Shown here: piece after piece, positions 17,601 to 25,487 of the stretch
Numbering within the stretch: position 1 is the stretch's first letter
Layout of the letters: each line of letters starts with the position of its first letter
Assembly (NCBI GenBank): GCA_947305745.1
Contig: CAMZEH010000001.1
Coordinates: 310,001 to 374,000 of the forward strand
Length of the DNA: 64,000 nt
Reading direction: 5' to 3'
DNA from: an uncultured Clostridia bacterium
GTDB lineage: Bacteria > Bacillota > Clostridia > Oscillospirales > Acutalibacteraceae
Notes under the pieces: model-generated
The model's database searches: none
Seen by the model: the letters and a program-made list of their open reading frames with translations, nothing else
What the model was told of the DNA's origin: nothing
Made by a program: the position numbers and the translations under genes

Positions 17601-18971
17601 CTAAAGTTTTTTGGCTATCAGATTTGCGCATTTATAAATGTTGCCGCCGCCTAAGGTCAGAATCAAATCTCCGCTTTGGGCGTTTTTTATTACGAATTCG
17701 CATATTTCTTCAAAAGTGGGAATGTAGTGCGAATTTTTTATTTTGTCTGTTAAATCGGTAGATTTTACGCAGTAGATATTTGTTTCACGCACAGGCAAAA
17801 TATCCGAAACTATCACTTCGTCTGCTATTGACAGCGTTTCTGCAAACTCTTCTTGAAACATAAATGTTCTTGAGAATGTATGTGGCTGAAATATTGCAAT
17901 AACTCGTTTAAAACCCATTTTTGATGCTGCTTCCAATGTACTCTTAATTTCCGTTGGGTGATGCGCAAAATCATCGGCTATGGTTATGCCATTTTTTTCG
18001 AGCAAAATTTCAAATCTCCTGTGAGCGCCCGTGAAATTAGTTATATATTTTTCAAAATCTTCGTTACTCACGCCGAGATGTGAACATACGATATATGTCG
18101 CCAGAGCATTATAAATATTGTGTTTGCCCGGTACGCTCAAAGTTACGTGCGATACCGTTTTACCATCGTGAATTATATCAAACCGCGCGTTTTGCATTTT
18201 ACCGAAACTGATATTTTTAGCGTAATAGTCATTTTTTTCATCTAGTCCGAAACTTATAACTTTTGCAGAGATGTCTTGGACTGCTTTAGTAGTGTTTTCA
18301 CTGTCGCCGTTGTAGATGACAAGCTTAGAAGTTTGCAGAGCATATTTTCTGAATGATTTAATCACGTTTTCGAGGGTGCCGAAGTAATCGAGGTGATCGG
18401 CATCGACGTTGGTGATGACTGAAATAGCGGGGTTTAATTGCAGGAAACTGTCAACATATTCGCATGCTTCGGCAACCATAATATCAGAGTTTCCGATGTA
18501 GCTGTTTCCGCCAATTTTTTTAAGCGTTGCACCGATGACGGATGTAGGATCTTTGCCTGCATCAATGAGGACTGAAGTTATCATTGATGTAGTGGTTGTT
18601 TTCCCGTGAGTCCCCGAAACGCCGATACTTTTTTTATATTTATTAAACACCAATCCTAGCATAACGCTGCGTTCGATTACCGGAATGCCTGCTTTTTTTG
18701 CTGCGATTATTTCGGGATTCGTTTCTTTTATTGCCGCAGAAAAAACTATTAAATCTTGACCGTCTATGTTGCTTTCTTTATGCTCTGTATAGACCTTGAT
18801 CCCTAAATCTCTGACTTTTTGAAGCGTGTCGGACTCATATATATCGGCTCCTGAAACATTGAAACCTTTTTCTTTGAGAATGTGCGCAAGAGGGAACATC
18901 CCTGAACCGCCTATACCTATGAAATATATGTTTTTTATGTTATTAAGATTTGTTATTTTACTGCTTTCCAT
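17601..18971 (-). CDS. murC: UDP-N-acetylmuramate--L-alanine ligase
   Basis: 456 residues. N-terminal Rossmann motif FIGIGGSGMFPLA, the ATP-binding GVSGTHGKTTTTSM loop, central EACEYVDSFL and the C-terminal DDFAHHPTEI motif are all present. It adds the first amino acid to UDP-MurNAc in the cytoplasm. AAAGGTGA precedes the ATG. It is last in a minus-strand group spoIIP-small membrane gene-signal peptide gene-murC, separate from the mraY-murG block. Confidence 0.97.
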   Translation of the reverse strand: MESSKITNLNNIKNIYFIGIGGSGMFPLAHILKEKGFNVSGADIYESDTLQKVRDLGIKVYTEHKESNIDGQDLIVFSAAIKETNPEIIAAKKAGIPVIERSVMLGLVFNKYKKSIGVSGTHGKTTTTSMITSVLIDAGKDPTSVIGATLKKIGGNSYIGNSDIMVAEACEYVDSFLQLNPAISVITNVDADHLDYFGTLENVIKSFRKYALQTSKLVIYNGDSENTTKAVQDISAKVISFGLDEKNDYYAKNISFGKMQNARFDIIHDGKTVSHVTLSVPGKHNIYNALATYIVCSHLGVSNEDFEKYITNFTGAHRRFEILLEKNGITIADDFAHHPTEIKSTLEAASKMGFKRVIAIFQPHTFSRTFMFQEEFAETLSIADEVIVSDILPVRETNIYCVKSTDLTDKIKNSHYIPTFEEICEFVIKNAQSGDLILTLGGGNIYKCANLIAKKL

Positions 18972-18986
18972 TTTGAATCACCTTTT

Positions 18987-19403
18987 TTAAAATTTATATT
19001 TTTTATTTCTGATTTTTCTTTGCGGTACGTGCTTGTTTTCAAAGTTTGGGTCATAATCGAACGGTATTTTGAAATTAGCGCAAATTATTTTAATAATAAT
19101 AATTGACGCCAAAATAATAGCCAGCCACGCAAAACAGCTTTCAGATACGTTTCTTTCGTTATCCGAGAGATTATATTTTTGAAATTCTTCCTTTGAGCCT
19201 GCGTTTTCCGAACTTGCACGGGCTTTTTTTATTTTAGAAAGTTCTTCTTTCAGTTTAGGATTTTCATATTTTTCACCGCTACGCGTGACAACTTTAAGAA
19301 AAGCAGCGAGAGTACTATGTTTTGCGCTTTTTGCAAAAGCACACGGTGAAAACAATGTCATTATGGCTACGAAAAATGCAGTATATTTACTTAATTTTCG
19401 CAT
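18987..19403 (-). CDS. Hypothetical exported membrane protein, 138 aa
   Basis: Begins with a clear signal sequence or membrane segment (residues about 6-24, cleavage possible after AFA), then a lysine/glutamate-rich extracytoplasmic region likely helical (KLKEELSKIKKAR), and a strong transmembrane segment around residues 91-108 (FAWLAIILASIIIIKII) with a basic tail. The AAGAAGGT site precedes the ATG. It sits between murC and a 69-aa membrane protein gene downstream of spoIIP. The family is not recognised; a sporulation or wall role is only suggested by position. Confidence 0.6.
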   Translation of the reverse strand: MRKLSKYTAFFVAIMTLFSPCAFAKSAKHSTLAAFLKVVTRSGEKYENPKLKEELSKIKKARASSENAGSKEEFQKYNLSDNERNVSESCFAWLAIILASIIIIKIICANFKIPFDYDPNFENKHVPQRKIRNKKYKF

Positions 19404-19457
19404 ATTTTGACCTTCTTAGATGTAATTTTCTTCGTAGCTAACATTATACCACTAATA

Positions 19458-19667
19458 TCAAAAGTTTAGAATAAAATCTTTGCCCATAAAGTGAAATTTA
19501 ATCATTTTCGGAACTATTCCTGAAAGTTTATATGATAAAAATGGTGTTTTTTCGGGGTAAATTACATTATGCGCCGCTTTTTCGACGACGATAAAACCGA
19601 TTACCAAAAAAAGTACCATTATAGAGTATATCATAGAGAGCAAAAAATATTTTCGTCTATTAAACAT
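19458..19667 (-). CDS. Small membrane protein, 69 aa, unknown function
   Basis: A basic start (MFNRRKYF) and a single hydrophobic segment at about residues 8-29 (LLSMIYSIMVLFLVIGFIVV) point to an N-in anchor with a 40-residue extracytoplasmic part. GGAAG lies 8 nt before the ATG. It begins 13 nt after the spoIIP stop, so it is probably in the same transcript. Not recognised. Confidence 0.55.
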   Translation of the reverse strand: MFNRRKYFLLSMIYSIMVLFLVIGFIVVEKAAHNVIYPEKTPFLSYKLSGIVPKMIKFHFMGKDFILNF

Positions 19668-19680
19668 ATTTACAACTTCC

Positions 19681-20805
19681 TTAGTTTTTTAAGTCATTAA
19701 GCATCTTTGCGAGCGATTCGCCGAGCATAGAGCCTGTATAGACGGCTTCTTCAAGTGTGTTGGCGTCACTACCGATTTCTATCAAAAGCGAGCCGGGTGT
19801 AAGATGTTCGTTATATTTAACTTTTGCAAAATTTAGCGGTCTTGTTATGCCGGGGAACATACTTTCGCAGTATTTTTGAAGACGCAGTGCCAGTTTTAAA
19901 TTTTTTCGCCAGTTCGGGAATCCTAAACTTCCGTCGGGGTCGCAGCCTGAGATGATCATAAGCTGAGCAGCTTTTTTGTCGCCATATTTGAACGTCGGCT
20001 TGATTTTTCCGCTCTCGTTCGTGCCGAGACTGTCACGGTGTATGTCGATTACAACCTGAATCGACGGATGTTTATTAAGATTGTCTTTTATAGTTTCTGC
20101 CGAGCGTGAGTAAGAGCCGTTGTACGTCGGGTTATCATGATAAGTTTCGTCGTGTATTACGCCAATACCTTTTTCGCTCAGTTTATCCGCTATAGCTTGG
20201 CCTACTCTTGTAACATTTTTTGAACTGTCGAGCGAGCGGGGATAGAAGCTTTCATAAAAAAAACCTAAATCTTTGCTCATATAAGATTCGGAAGTGTGTG
20301 TGTGGAATATAAGCACTTGCGGTTCAGATGTGTTTTTGATGTTAATTTCAGGTTTGTTTTTAAGTTCCGAATCAAAATTAATATCTTCACCAGTGGTGTT
20401 TTTGACGTAAAAATTTTCACATTTTGTACCTCCCGAACCGATTTGGCTTTCTATAATCTTATGCGTTGGGCCTTCTTCTTTCTCGATGTTTTCGCTGTTA
20501 TTATTAAATTCGGGCAAATTAATATCGCTTTTTTGAGGATCGGAGAAATTGTTCACTTGATTTTCGCTTTGGTGGATGTACTTATTATTTTCGGAATGAT
20601 TCAAAAAATTTAAACGCGGAGTCAGAAAATTATTTTTGTTTTGACGCGGAAAAATTGATTTTGCGGCCATGATGCTTAAATCACTCTGTGGAGATTCTAG
20701 ATTTTTGAATCTTAAGAATATGCATCCGAAAGCCGTAACGGTGGCGCAGATTGAAAGCATATCGAGCGATAAATTAATTATCTTTTTCTTTAGTACGACG
20801 TTCAT
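19681..20805 (-). CDS. spoIIP: Stage II sporulation protein P (septal peptidoglycan hydrolase)
   Basis: 374 residues. An N-terminal anchor (about 12-30) is followed by a variable linker and the SpoIIP amidase/endopeptidase domain: IFHTHTSESYM near residue 165, VVIDIHRDSLG, and the late SLLIEIGSDANTLEEA block carrying the conserved His and Glu metal ligands. In the SpoIIDMP complex it removes stem peptides during forespore engulfment. The start is the ATG at 20805 after GGGAGG; the open frame continues upstream through tRNA-Gln only by chance. A sigmaE-type promoter would be expected but was not picked out. Confidence 0.93.
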   Translation of the reverse strand: MNVVLKKKIINLSLDMLSICATVTAFGCIFLRFKNLESPQSDLSIMAAKSIFPRQNKNNFLTPRLNFLNHSENNKYIHQSENQVNNFSDPQKSDINLPEFNNNSENIEKEEGPTHKIIESQIGSGGTKCENFYVKNTTGEDINFDSELKNKPEINIKNTSEPQVLIFHTHTSESYMSKDLGFFYESFYPRSLDSSKNVTRVGQAIADKLSEKGIGVIHDETYHDNPTYNGSYSRSAETIKDNLNKHPSIQVVIDIHRDSLGTNESGKIKPTFKYGDKKAAQLMIISGCDPDGSLGFPNWRKNLKLALRLQKYCESMFPGITRPLNFAKVKYNEHLTPGSLLIEIGSDANTLEEAVYTGSMLGESLAKMLNDLKN

Positions 20806-20893
20806 TTTTATCCTCCCAAAAGTAGAATAGCGCAGCTGTTTATAAGTAATTTTTATGAGAGGGAAAAATATTTTATTACCAAAATAAAAGTTC

Positions 20894-20922
20894 TTGACAC
20901 GCATACTTCGGTTTGATAAAAT
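20894..20922 (+). promoter_or_regulatory. Promoter of tRNA-Gln(CTG)
   Basis: TTGACA (20894-20899), 17-nt spacer, TAAAAT (20917-20922), 16 nt upstream of the tRNA. Same hexamers and spacing as the tRNA-Ser promoter at 24657. Confidence 0.85.
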
Positions 20923-20937
20923 ATAAAGTATAAATGT

Positions 20938-21011
20938 TGCGGAATGGTGTAACGGTAGCACAGCAGACTCTGACTCTGTATGTGAGGGTTCGAATCCTTC
21001 TTCCGCAGCCA
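20938..21011 (+). tRNA. tRNA-Gln (anticodon CTG)
   Basis: Acceptor TGCGGAA pairs with TTCCGCA, the anticodon loop CTCTGAC carries CTG, the T-loop TTCGAAT is normal and the 3' CCA is encoded. The 5-bp anticodon stem closes with a G-T wobble. Confidence 0.95.
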
Positions 21012-21043
21012 TTTTTTCTTTATATTAAAATATTTAAAGATTC

Positions 21044-21075
21044 CGTAAAAACACCACCTTAATTAGGTGGTGTTT
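21044..21075 (-). terminator. Terminator between the orphan membrane gene and tRNA-Gln
   Basis: AAACACCACCT pairs perfectly with AGGTGGTGTTT (11 bp, 5-nt loop). On the minus strand it runs into TTTTTAC, so it probably ends the 21178-22269 transcript; it may also stop tRNA-Gln readthrough. Confidence 0.7.
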
Positions 21076-21177
21076 AATGTCTAAATTTCTATAACAGCAC
21101 GAGTAATTTCAGTTTTAATTAACCATGCAAAAGTATAAAACCTTATTCTCCCCATGTAATGAGTTTATCAATATTTT

Positions 21178-22269
21178 TTATCTTAAATATTTTTTGGGGA
21201 TATCATATGTAGGCGTATTTGCCTTAACTTTTTCTAATTCCTCTTGTGCTTCTACAATTTGCCTGTCATATTCCAAAACAGATGTCTCTTCTTCTACTTT
21301 TATAAATGTTTCAGGGACGGGTTGTGTTGCCAAAAAATGCAGTTTTGAAACAATTTCTTCCGCACGTTGTAATGATGTTATATAGACTCTACTTGATTGA
21401 TCCACAGTACGATTTAATAAAACGACTTCGCTTTTAAATCCGTTAATGTCTATAACAACACCGATGTGGTTACAGGTAGGTATTGAATTTGAAACCGATG
21501 TGCCACTTGTTGTAGTTTTGCCATTTGTCGTTGTTTTCCCCATTGCGCCGCCTACAATCGCACCAGCCGGGCCAAGCAAGACCCCGCCGACTACGGCTTT
21601 ACCTAATGAAATGTGTTTTTTAGACTTTCCTTTTTCTGTGGTAACAGTATTATTGGTGGTAATTACTCTATACGAATCTTGCTTGTTTACTTCTGCACCT
21701 TTTATTGCGCTAAATAAATGTTCTGTTTTGTTAATTCTGATTTTACCTTCAACCAAATTATATTTTAAATTTTCACCATCTACTGTTTGCCATCTGTTAT
21801 TGTCTATTCTACGTATTTCATTTTTTCTGGAATATTCTAAGGACTTAACTTTTCTTTCTGCGTTTCTGACGTTTCTAGCATATTCATTATCTTTTTCTCT
21901 ATGAATACCTGCTATTACCTTATCGTGAAATATTGGGTCATATTCAAATTTTATTTTTTCAATTTCCTCTTTACTAAATCTATTACCTTTCTTTTTTTCT
22001 AATTTTATTGCTTGGTCTAAAAGTTTAGAAGTTAAAAATTTTTCTTTTCTTTCGTTATTAAGTAAAAATTTCCTAAAACCAAAAGCGATTAAGAGTATAC
22101 CGGGTATTATAAATACTAAGCTATTTACTTTGCAGTTACCTGTTAATGATAATAAGCTCGATGCCAGGATAATACTGCCAATAATGTAAAAAAGTGTGCC
22201 ACTTTTTAACAGGATTAGATTTGTTTCTTTTTTGGATAGTTTCTTTACGGTGTTTTTGTCAAATTTCAT
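21178..22269 (-). CDS. Orphan membrane protein with glycine zipper, 363 aa
   Basis: Not recognised as a named family. Two hydrophobic segments lie near residues 24-45 and 48-65, then a long charged helical region (about 70-165) likely to form a coiled coil. A central globular part (WQTVDGENLKYNLVEGKIRI...) resembles bacterial PH-like small domains. A glycine-zipper stretch (GKAVVGGVLLGPAGAIVGGAMGK) near residue 230 could insert in or attach to membrane. The last 40 residues are again a charged helix. GGAG sits 8 nt before the ATG. It lies alone between a tRNA-Gln gene and a tRNA operon, a common place for acquired genes, and is more AT-rich than its neighbours. Confidence 0.6.
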   Translation of the reverse strand: MKFDKNTVKKLSKKETNLILLKSGTLFYIIGSIILASSLLSLTGNCKVNSLVFIIPGILLIAFGFRKFLLNNERKEKFLTSKLLDQAIKLEKKKGNRFSKEEIEKIKFEYDPIFHDKVIAGIHREKDNEYARNVRNAERKVKSLEYSRKNEIRRIDNNRWQTVDGENLKYNLVEGKIRINKTEHLFSAIKGAEVNKQDSYRVITTNNTVTTEKGKSKKHISLGKAVVGGVLLGPAGAIVGGAMGKTTTNGKTTTSGTSVSNSIPTCNHIGVVIDINGFKSEVVLLNRTVDQSSRVYITSLQRAEEIVSKLHFLATQPVPETFIKVEEETSVLEYDRQIVEAQEELEKVKANTPTYDIPKKYLR

Positions 22270-22313
22270 ATTCCAATCTCCTTTTTAATTTAACATAATT
22301 TTTATATAACTAT

Positions 22314-22342
22314 ATCGTAACATAAAATTGATTTTAATGCAA
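22314..22342 (-). promoter_or_regulatory. Putative promoter of the orphan membrane gene
   Basis: Minus strand: TTGCAT (22337-22342), 17-nt spacer, TACGAT (22314-22319). Moderate match. Confidence 0.45.
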
Positions 22343-22363
22343 CACTTTTTAAAAAACATAAAA

Positions 22364-22393
22364 CAAATAAGCCCTCGCAAATGATGAGGGCTT
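22364..22393 (-). terminator. Intrinsic terminator of the five-tRNA operon
   Basis: Minus strand AAGCCCTC pairs with GAGGGCTT around a 9-nt loop, followed by ATTTGTTTT, 30 nt beyond tRNA-Lys. Confidence 0.82.
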
Positions 22394-22422
22394 AAATTGT
22401 ATCAATAAATGTGTGACTTGCA

Positions 22423-22498
22423 TGGTGAGCCATCGGGGACTCGAACCCCGGACAACCGGATTAAAAGTCAGGTGCTCTACCAACTGAGCTAATGGCTC
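22423..22498 (-). tRNA. tRNA-Lys (anticodon TTT)
   Basis: Acceptor GAGCCAT/ATGGCTC, loop CTTTTAA with anticodon TTT, T-arm CGGGG/CCCCG, CCA encoded. The anticodon stem CCTGA/TCCGG has a T-C mismatch at pair 29-41. Last gene of the operon. Confidence 0.92.
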
Positions 22499-22512
22499 TT
22501 ATTAAATTAAAG

Positions 22513-22587
22513 TGGCTGGGATGGCTGGATTCGAACCAGCGAATGATGGAGTCAAAGTCCATTGCCTTACCGCTTGGCGACACCCCA
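22513..22587 (-). tRNA. tRNA-Gln (anticodon TTG)
   Basis: Acceptor TGGGGTG/CATCCCA, anticodon stem ATGGA/TCCAT with loop CTTTGAC, CCA encoded. With the CTG isoacceptor at 20938 both Gln codons are read by dedicated tRNAs. Confidence 0.95.
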
Positions 22588-22605
22588 ATATTAAATTTTT
22601 TAAAA

Positions 22606-22683
22606 TGGGGTGGATAATCGGAGTCGAACCGATGGCCTCCAGAGCCACAATCTGGCGCTCTAGCCAACTGAGCTATATCCACC
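22606..22683 (-). tRNA. tRNA-His (anticodon GTG)
   Basis: Anticodon GTG in loop TTGTGGC. The extra G at position -1 pairs with discriminator C, the histidine-tRNA identity feature. CCA is encoded. Confidence 0.94.
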
Positions 22684-22693
22684 ATAATTTAAA

Positions 22694-22770
22694 TGGTGCG
22701 CCAGAAGGGATTCGAACCCCTGACCTACTGCTTAGAAGGCAGTTGCTCTATCCTGCTGAGCTACTAGCGC
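22694..22770 (-). tRNA. tRNA-Arg (anticodon TCT)
   Basis: Acceptor GCGCTAG/CTGGCGC, anticodon stem ACTGC/GCAGT, loop CTTCTAA with TCT, CCA encoded. Confidence 0.95.
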
Positions 22771-22807
22771 AGATGTCAGCACCACACCAAAAATAGGACG
22801 GCTATAA

Positions 22808-22881
22808 TGGAGCAGGTGATGGGAATCGAACCCACGCTATCAGCTTGGAAGGCTGAAGTTCTACCATTGAACTACACCTGC
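22808..22881 (-). tRNA. tRNA-Gly (anticodon TCC)
   Basis: Acceptor GCAGGTG/CACCTGC, anticodon stem TCAGC/GCTGA, loop CTTCCAA with TCC, CCA encoded. First gene of the operon Gly-Arg-His-Gln-Lys. Confidence 0.95.
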
Positions 22882-22899
22882 GCCTCCATGACAAAATTT

Positions 22900-22929
22900 A
22901 TTCTATCATAAGCTCTATGAATTTGTCAA
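22900..22929 (-). promoter_or_regulatory. Promoter of the five-tRNA operon
   Basis: Minus strand: TTGACA (22924-22929), 18-nt spacer, TAGAAT (22900-22905), just upstream of tRNA-Gly. Confidence 0.82.
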
Positions 22930-22947
22930 CAGTATTTTTTAAAAATT

Positions 22948-23679
22948 TTAAGAAATTTTTTCGAGGTCTCTTTTCAGGTGGTTAATTATACGTTTTTCAA
23001 GGCGAGAGATGTATGACTGAGAGATCCCGAGAATATCCGCGACTTCCTTTTGCGTATGCTCGTTTTTGCCGGAAAGCCCAAATCTTAGCTGCATTATAAG
23101 TTTATCTCGTTCGGGCAAATTTCCGACCGCTTGCATAAGTACGTTGCATTCTGCTTCTTGTTCGATTCTGGTGGTAACAATGTTTGGATCGCTGCCAAGG
23201 ACATCCGAAAGCAGTAATTCATTGCCGTCCCAATCGGTGTTTAGCGGTTCATCGATTGAAGTTTCGTTTTTGATTTGATTGTTTTTTCGGAGATACATCA
23301 AAATTTCATTTTCAATGCATCTTGAGGCGTAAGTTGCAAGCTTTATGTTTTTGTCGGGGCAAAAAGTATTCACCGCTTTAATAAGGCCAATGGTTCCGAT
23401 TGAAATTAAGTCTTCCGTACATATGCCTGTAGACTCAAACTTTTTTGCGATATAAACAACGAGTCTCAGGTTATGTGTTATGAGCGGTTCTCTTACGTTG
23501 CCGCCCTCGCCGCTCATAATTTTCCCCATGATTTCAGCTTCCTGCTCTTTTGTGAGGGGAGGGGGCAGAAGCTCAGGCCCGTTTATGTAGTGAATGCCTT
23601 TCGGGCGTCGCATTAATAATCTTTCTATCTTTTTGAATAGGTCAAACAATCTTTTTGAAATAAAATAAAAAATTTTCAT
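22948..23679 (-). CDS. sigE: RNA polymerase sporulation sigma factor SigE
   Basis: 243 residues. An N-terminal hydrophobic/amphipathic pro-sequence of about 30 residues comes before the sigma-70 core. Region 2 contains [16 protein letters not shown] and [17 protein letters not shown]; region 4 ends with the helix-turn-helix [24 protein letters not shown]. SigE controls early mother-cell genes after cleavage of the pro-sequence by SpoIIGA, whose gene is directly upstream. The ATG at 23679 has GGAG 8 nt upstream; a TTG 18 nt earlier is less likely. Confidence 0.95.
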   Translation of the reverse strand: MKIFYFISKRLFDLFKKIERLLMRRPKGIHYINGPELLPPPLTKEQEAEIMGKIMSGEGGNVREPLITHNLRLVVYIAKKFESTGICTEDLISIGTIGLIKAVNTFCPDKNIKLATYASRCIENEILMYLRKNNQIKNETSIDEPLNTDWDGNELLLSDVLGSDPNIVTTRIEQEAECNVLMQAVGNLPERDKLIMQLRFGLSGKNEHTQKEVADILGISQSYISRLEKRIINHLKRDLEKIS

Positions 23680-23701
23680 AGCTAATTCTCCGTTCAAATA
23701 T

Positions 23702-24553
23702 TTAAGTGATTAAATCGGAATTTATAATTGCCGAACAGTTTTCCGGCAGAGTATCATTTGCGCAAACGGCTATGTAAGCGTCTTTCGCTGCGCCGCCGTT
23801 TATGATTACGCTTTTAGGTTTAAACGCAGGGAGCAGACCATCTCCCGAAATGGTTTTAAAAGGAATCATTCGCAGTTTTGATTTCAAAAACTCGGTATGG
23901 TCGAAATTTTTTATGTTTTCAGCGGATAAAATTTCATCAGGACAAACGCTTTGGATATTTTCGCTTTTTGCGACTATCACGGGCAGACCGGAAAAAGGTT
24001 CGGTAAGGGAGTTACCTGTGTCTATAATCGCCGTTAATATTGCTACCGAATTACCTTCTGAAATTTTTACTTCGCAGGTGGCTTTTCCAAAAGAACGCTT
24101 TCCGAGAATTCGGTTCACAATTTTGAGTATTATGTATGTAACCACAGTTGAAACAACAAGTATCACGGGGGAAATGCTAAAATATACAACTCCGTTATTT
24201 ATGGACATTCCTTGAGGCCTGAACGCACACCAAAGAGCGAGCATTATCCCCGAAAAAGCGAAGTTTATCAGATAAAAACAAATTAAAGTTTTAAAGAATG
24301 TTTTAGTTTCCGAAAATTTAAATGCCGCGAAAATTATACTTGCCGCCATAAAAAGTTTTATTATAAGCGAAAGGAATAAACTTATCGGCGGTAAGAGTAT
24401 ATAGAGAGAATATACTGCGCCAAGCACTTCTCCAAATACCATTCTTGATTTTTTGGTTTTTAGGTGTAAGAATTTAGCGGTCGAGATGATTAAAAAATAA
24501 TTTATGAATAGATTGACGGCGATGAGTACATCTATATATATTACCTGCTTCAT
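23702..24553 (-). CDS. spoIIGA: Sigma-E processing peptidase SpoIIGA
   Basis: 283 residues. The N-terminal half has five predicted membrane segments; the C-terminal half is an aspartic-protease-like domain with the [14 protein letters not shown] active-site motif. It matures pro-SigE at the sporulation septum in response to the SpoIIR signal. GGAGG lies 5 nt before the ATG at 24553. The 22-nt gap to sigE indicates one operon. sigG, often the third gene, is not next to it. Confidence 0.94.
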   Translation of the reverse strand: MKQVIYIDVLIAVNLFINYFLIISTAKFLHLKTKKSRMVFGEVLGAVYSLYILLPPISLFLSLIIKLFMAASIIFAAFKFSETKTFFKTLICFYLINFAFSGIMLALWCAFRPQGMSINNGVVYFSISPVILVVSTVVTYIILKIVNRILGKRSFGKATCEVKISEGNSVAILTAIIDTGNSLTEPFSGLPVIVAKSENIQSVCPDEILSAENIKNFDHTEFLKSKLRMIPFKTISGDGLLPAFKPKSVIINGGAAKDAYIAVCANDTLPENCSAIINSDLIT

Positions 24554-24656
24554 AACCACCTCCGAAAATTCTTTACAAAGTAAATTATGATACGATTTTA
24601 TTAATTATTATGTCGTAAACGGGCGTAAGATAAAAAATAAATTTAAAAATAAAATA

Positions 24657-24685
24657 TTGACATTTGGCTCATAAAGAAATAAAAT
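24657..24685 (+). promoter_or_regulatory. Promoter of tRNA-Ser(CGA)
   Basis: TTGACA (24657-24662), 17-nt spacer, TAAAAT (24680-24685), about 38 nt upstream of the tRNA. Confidence 0.82.
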
Positions 24686-24722
24686 TGATATATAGCTTGG
24701 TTAATTCAATAGAATTAAAAAA

Positions 24723-24811
24723 GGAGCGGTATCGAAGTGGTCATAACGGGGCTGACTCGAAATCAGTTTGCGGGCAACCGCACGTGGGTTCGAATCCCAC
24801 CCGCTCCGCCA
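24723..24811 (+). tRNA. tRNA-Ser (anticodon CGA)
   Basis: Class II tRNA with a long variable arm. Acceptor GGAGCGG/CCGCTCC, anticodon stem CTGA/TCAG around loop CTCGAAA, T-loop TTCGAAT, CCA encoded. Confidence 0.94.
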
Positions 24812-24818
24812 TTTTTTG

Positions 24819-24852
24819 ACCTTGACGCTTCAAGACGTTGAGGTTGTTTTGT
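24819..24852 (+). terminator. Terminator after tRNA-Ser
   Basis: ACCTTGACG pairs with CGTTGAGGT (9 bp, two G-T pairs), 8-nt loop, then TGTTTTGTT. Confidence 0.65.
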
Positions 24853-24890
24853 TACTAAACCATAAAAATTGAAGGTTGCGGTGATATTTA

Positions 24891-25451
24891 ATGAAAATGT
24901 ATTTTTACTACGGAGTAATGGGTTCAAGCAAAACGGCAAATGCACTTATGAAAAAATTCAATTTTGAAGAAAGAGGACGTAGAGTAGTCCTTCTTAAGCC
25001 GAGCTTAGACACTCGAAACGGCAAAACCTTGATAAAATCACGTATTGGACTTTCCAGTGAGGCGCTGTTTTTAGACCGCGAAGCAAAAATCGTTGATACC
25101 ATAGGCGGACGCAATTTATATGATATAATCATAGTTGACGAGGCGCAGTTTTTGTCGCCTGCTCAAGTTGACGAACTGCGTAACTTTGCAGATGACGGTG
25201 TTATGGTAATGTGTTATGGGCTCAGAAACGACTACACAGGACATCTTTTCGAGGGGAGCAAACGCATAATAGAGGTTTGCGATACTATTCGCGAAATACA
25301 GTCAATGTGCAGCAAATGTGGCACAAAAGCGGTTGTCGATGCGCGGTACATAGGGGATCAAATTATTTATGAAGGAAATATTATTGACATAGGCGGCGAG
25401 GATAAATACATAACGCTTTGCCATAACTGCTGGATGAAAGGCAGAATATAA
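24891..25451 (+). CDS. tdk: Thymidine kinase
   Basis: 186 residues of the type II family. P-loop GVMGSSKTANAL at the N-terminus, Walker B IIVDEAQFL, lasso/zinc cysteines CSKCG and CHNC, and substrate contact YGLRNDYTGHLFEGS are present. It phosphorylates salvaged thymidine. The ribosome-binding site (GGTGA) is weak. It leads a plus-strand run tdk-dnaB-tilS-hpt-ftsH with short gaps. Confidence 0.95.
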   Translation: MKMYFYYGVMGSSKTANALMKKFNFEERGRRVVLLKPSLDTRNGKTLIKSRIGLSSEALFLDREAKIVDTIGGRNLYDIIIVDEAQFLSPAQVDELRNFADDGVMVMCYGLRNDYTGHLFEGSKRIIEVCDTIREIQSMCSKCGTKAVVDARYIGDQIIYEGNIIDIGGEDKYITLCHNCWMKGRI

Positions 25452-25487
25452 AAGCGCTCCGAAAATGCGATTATGAGGTGAAGAATC

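Noticed and set aside
20806..21012. N-terminal extension of spoIIP that runs through tRNA-Gln
   Set aside because: The frame is open only by chance; GGGAGG and the anchor support the ATG at 20805.
22461..22796. Long reading frames on both strands inside the tRNA cluster
   Set aside because: They translate tRNA genes; typical artefact proteins from tRNA loci.
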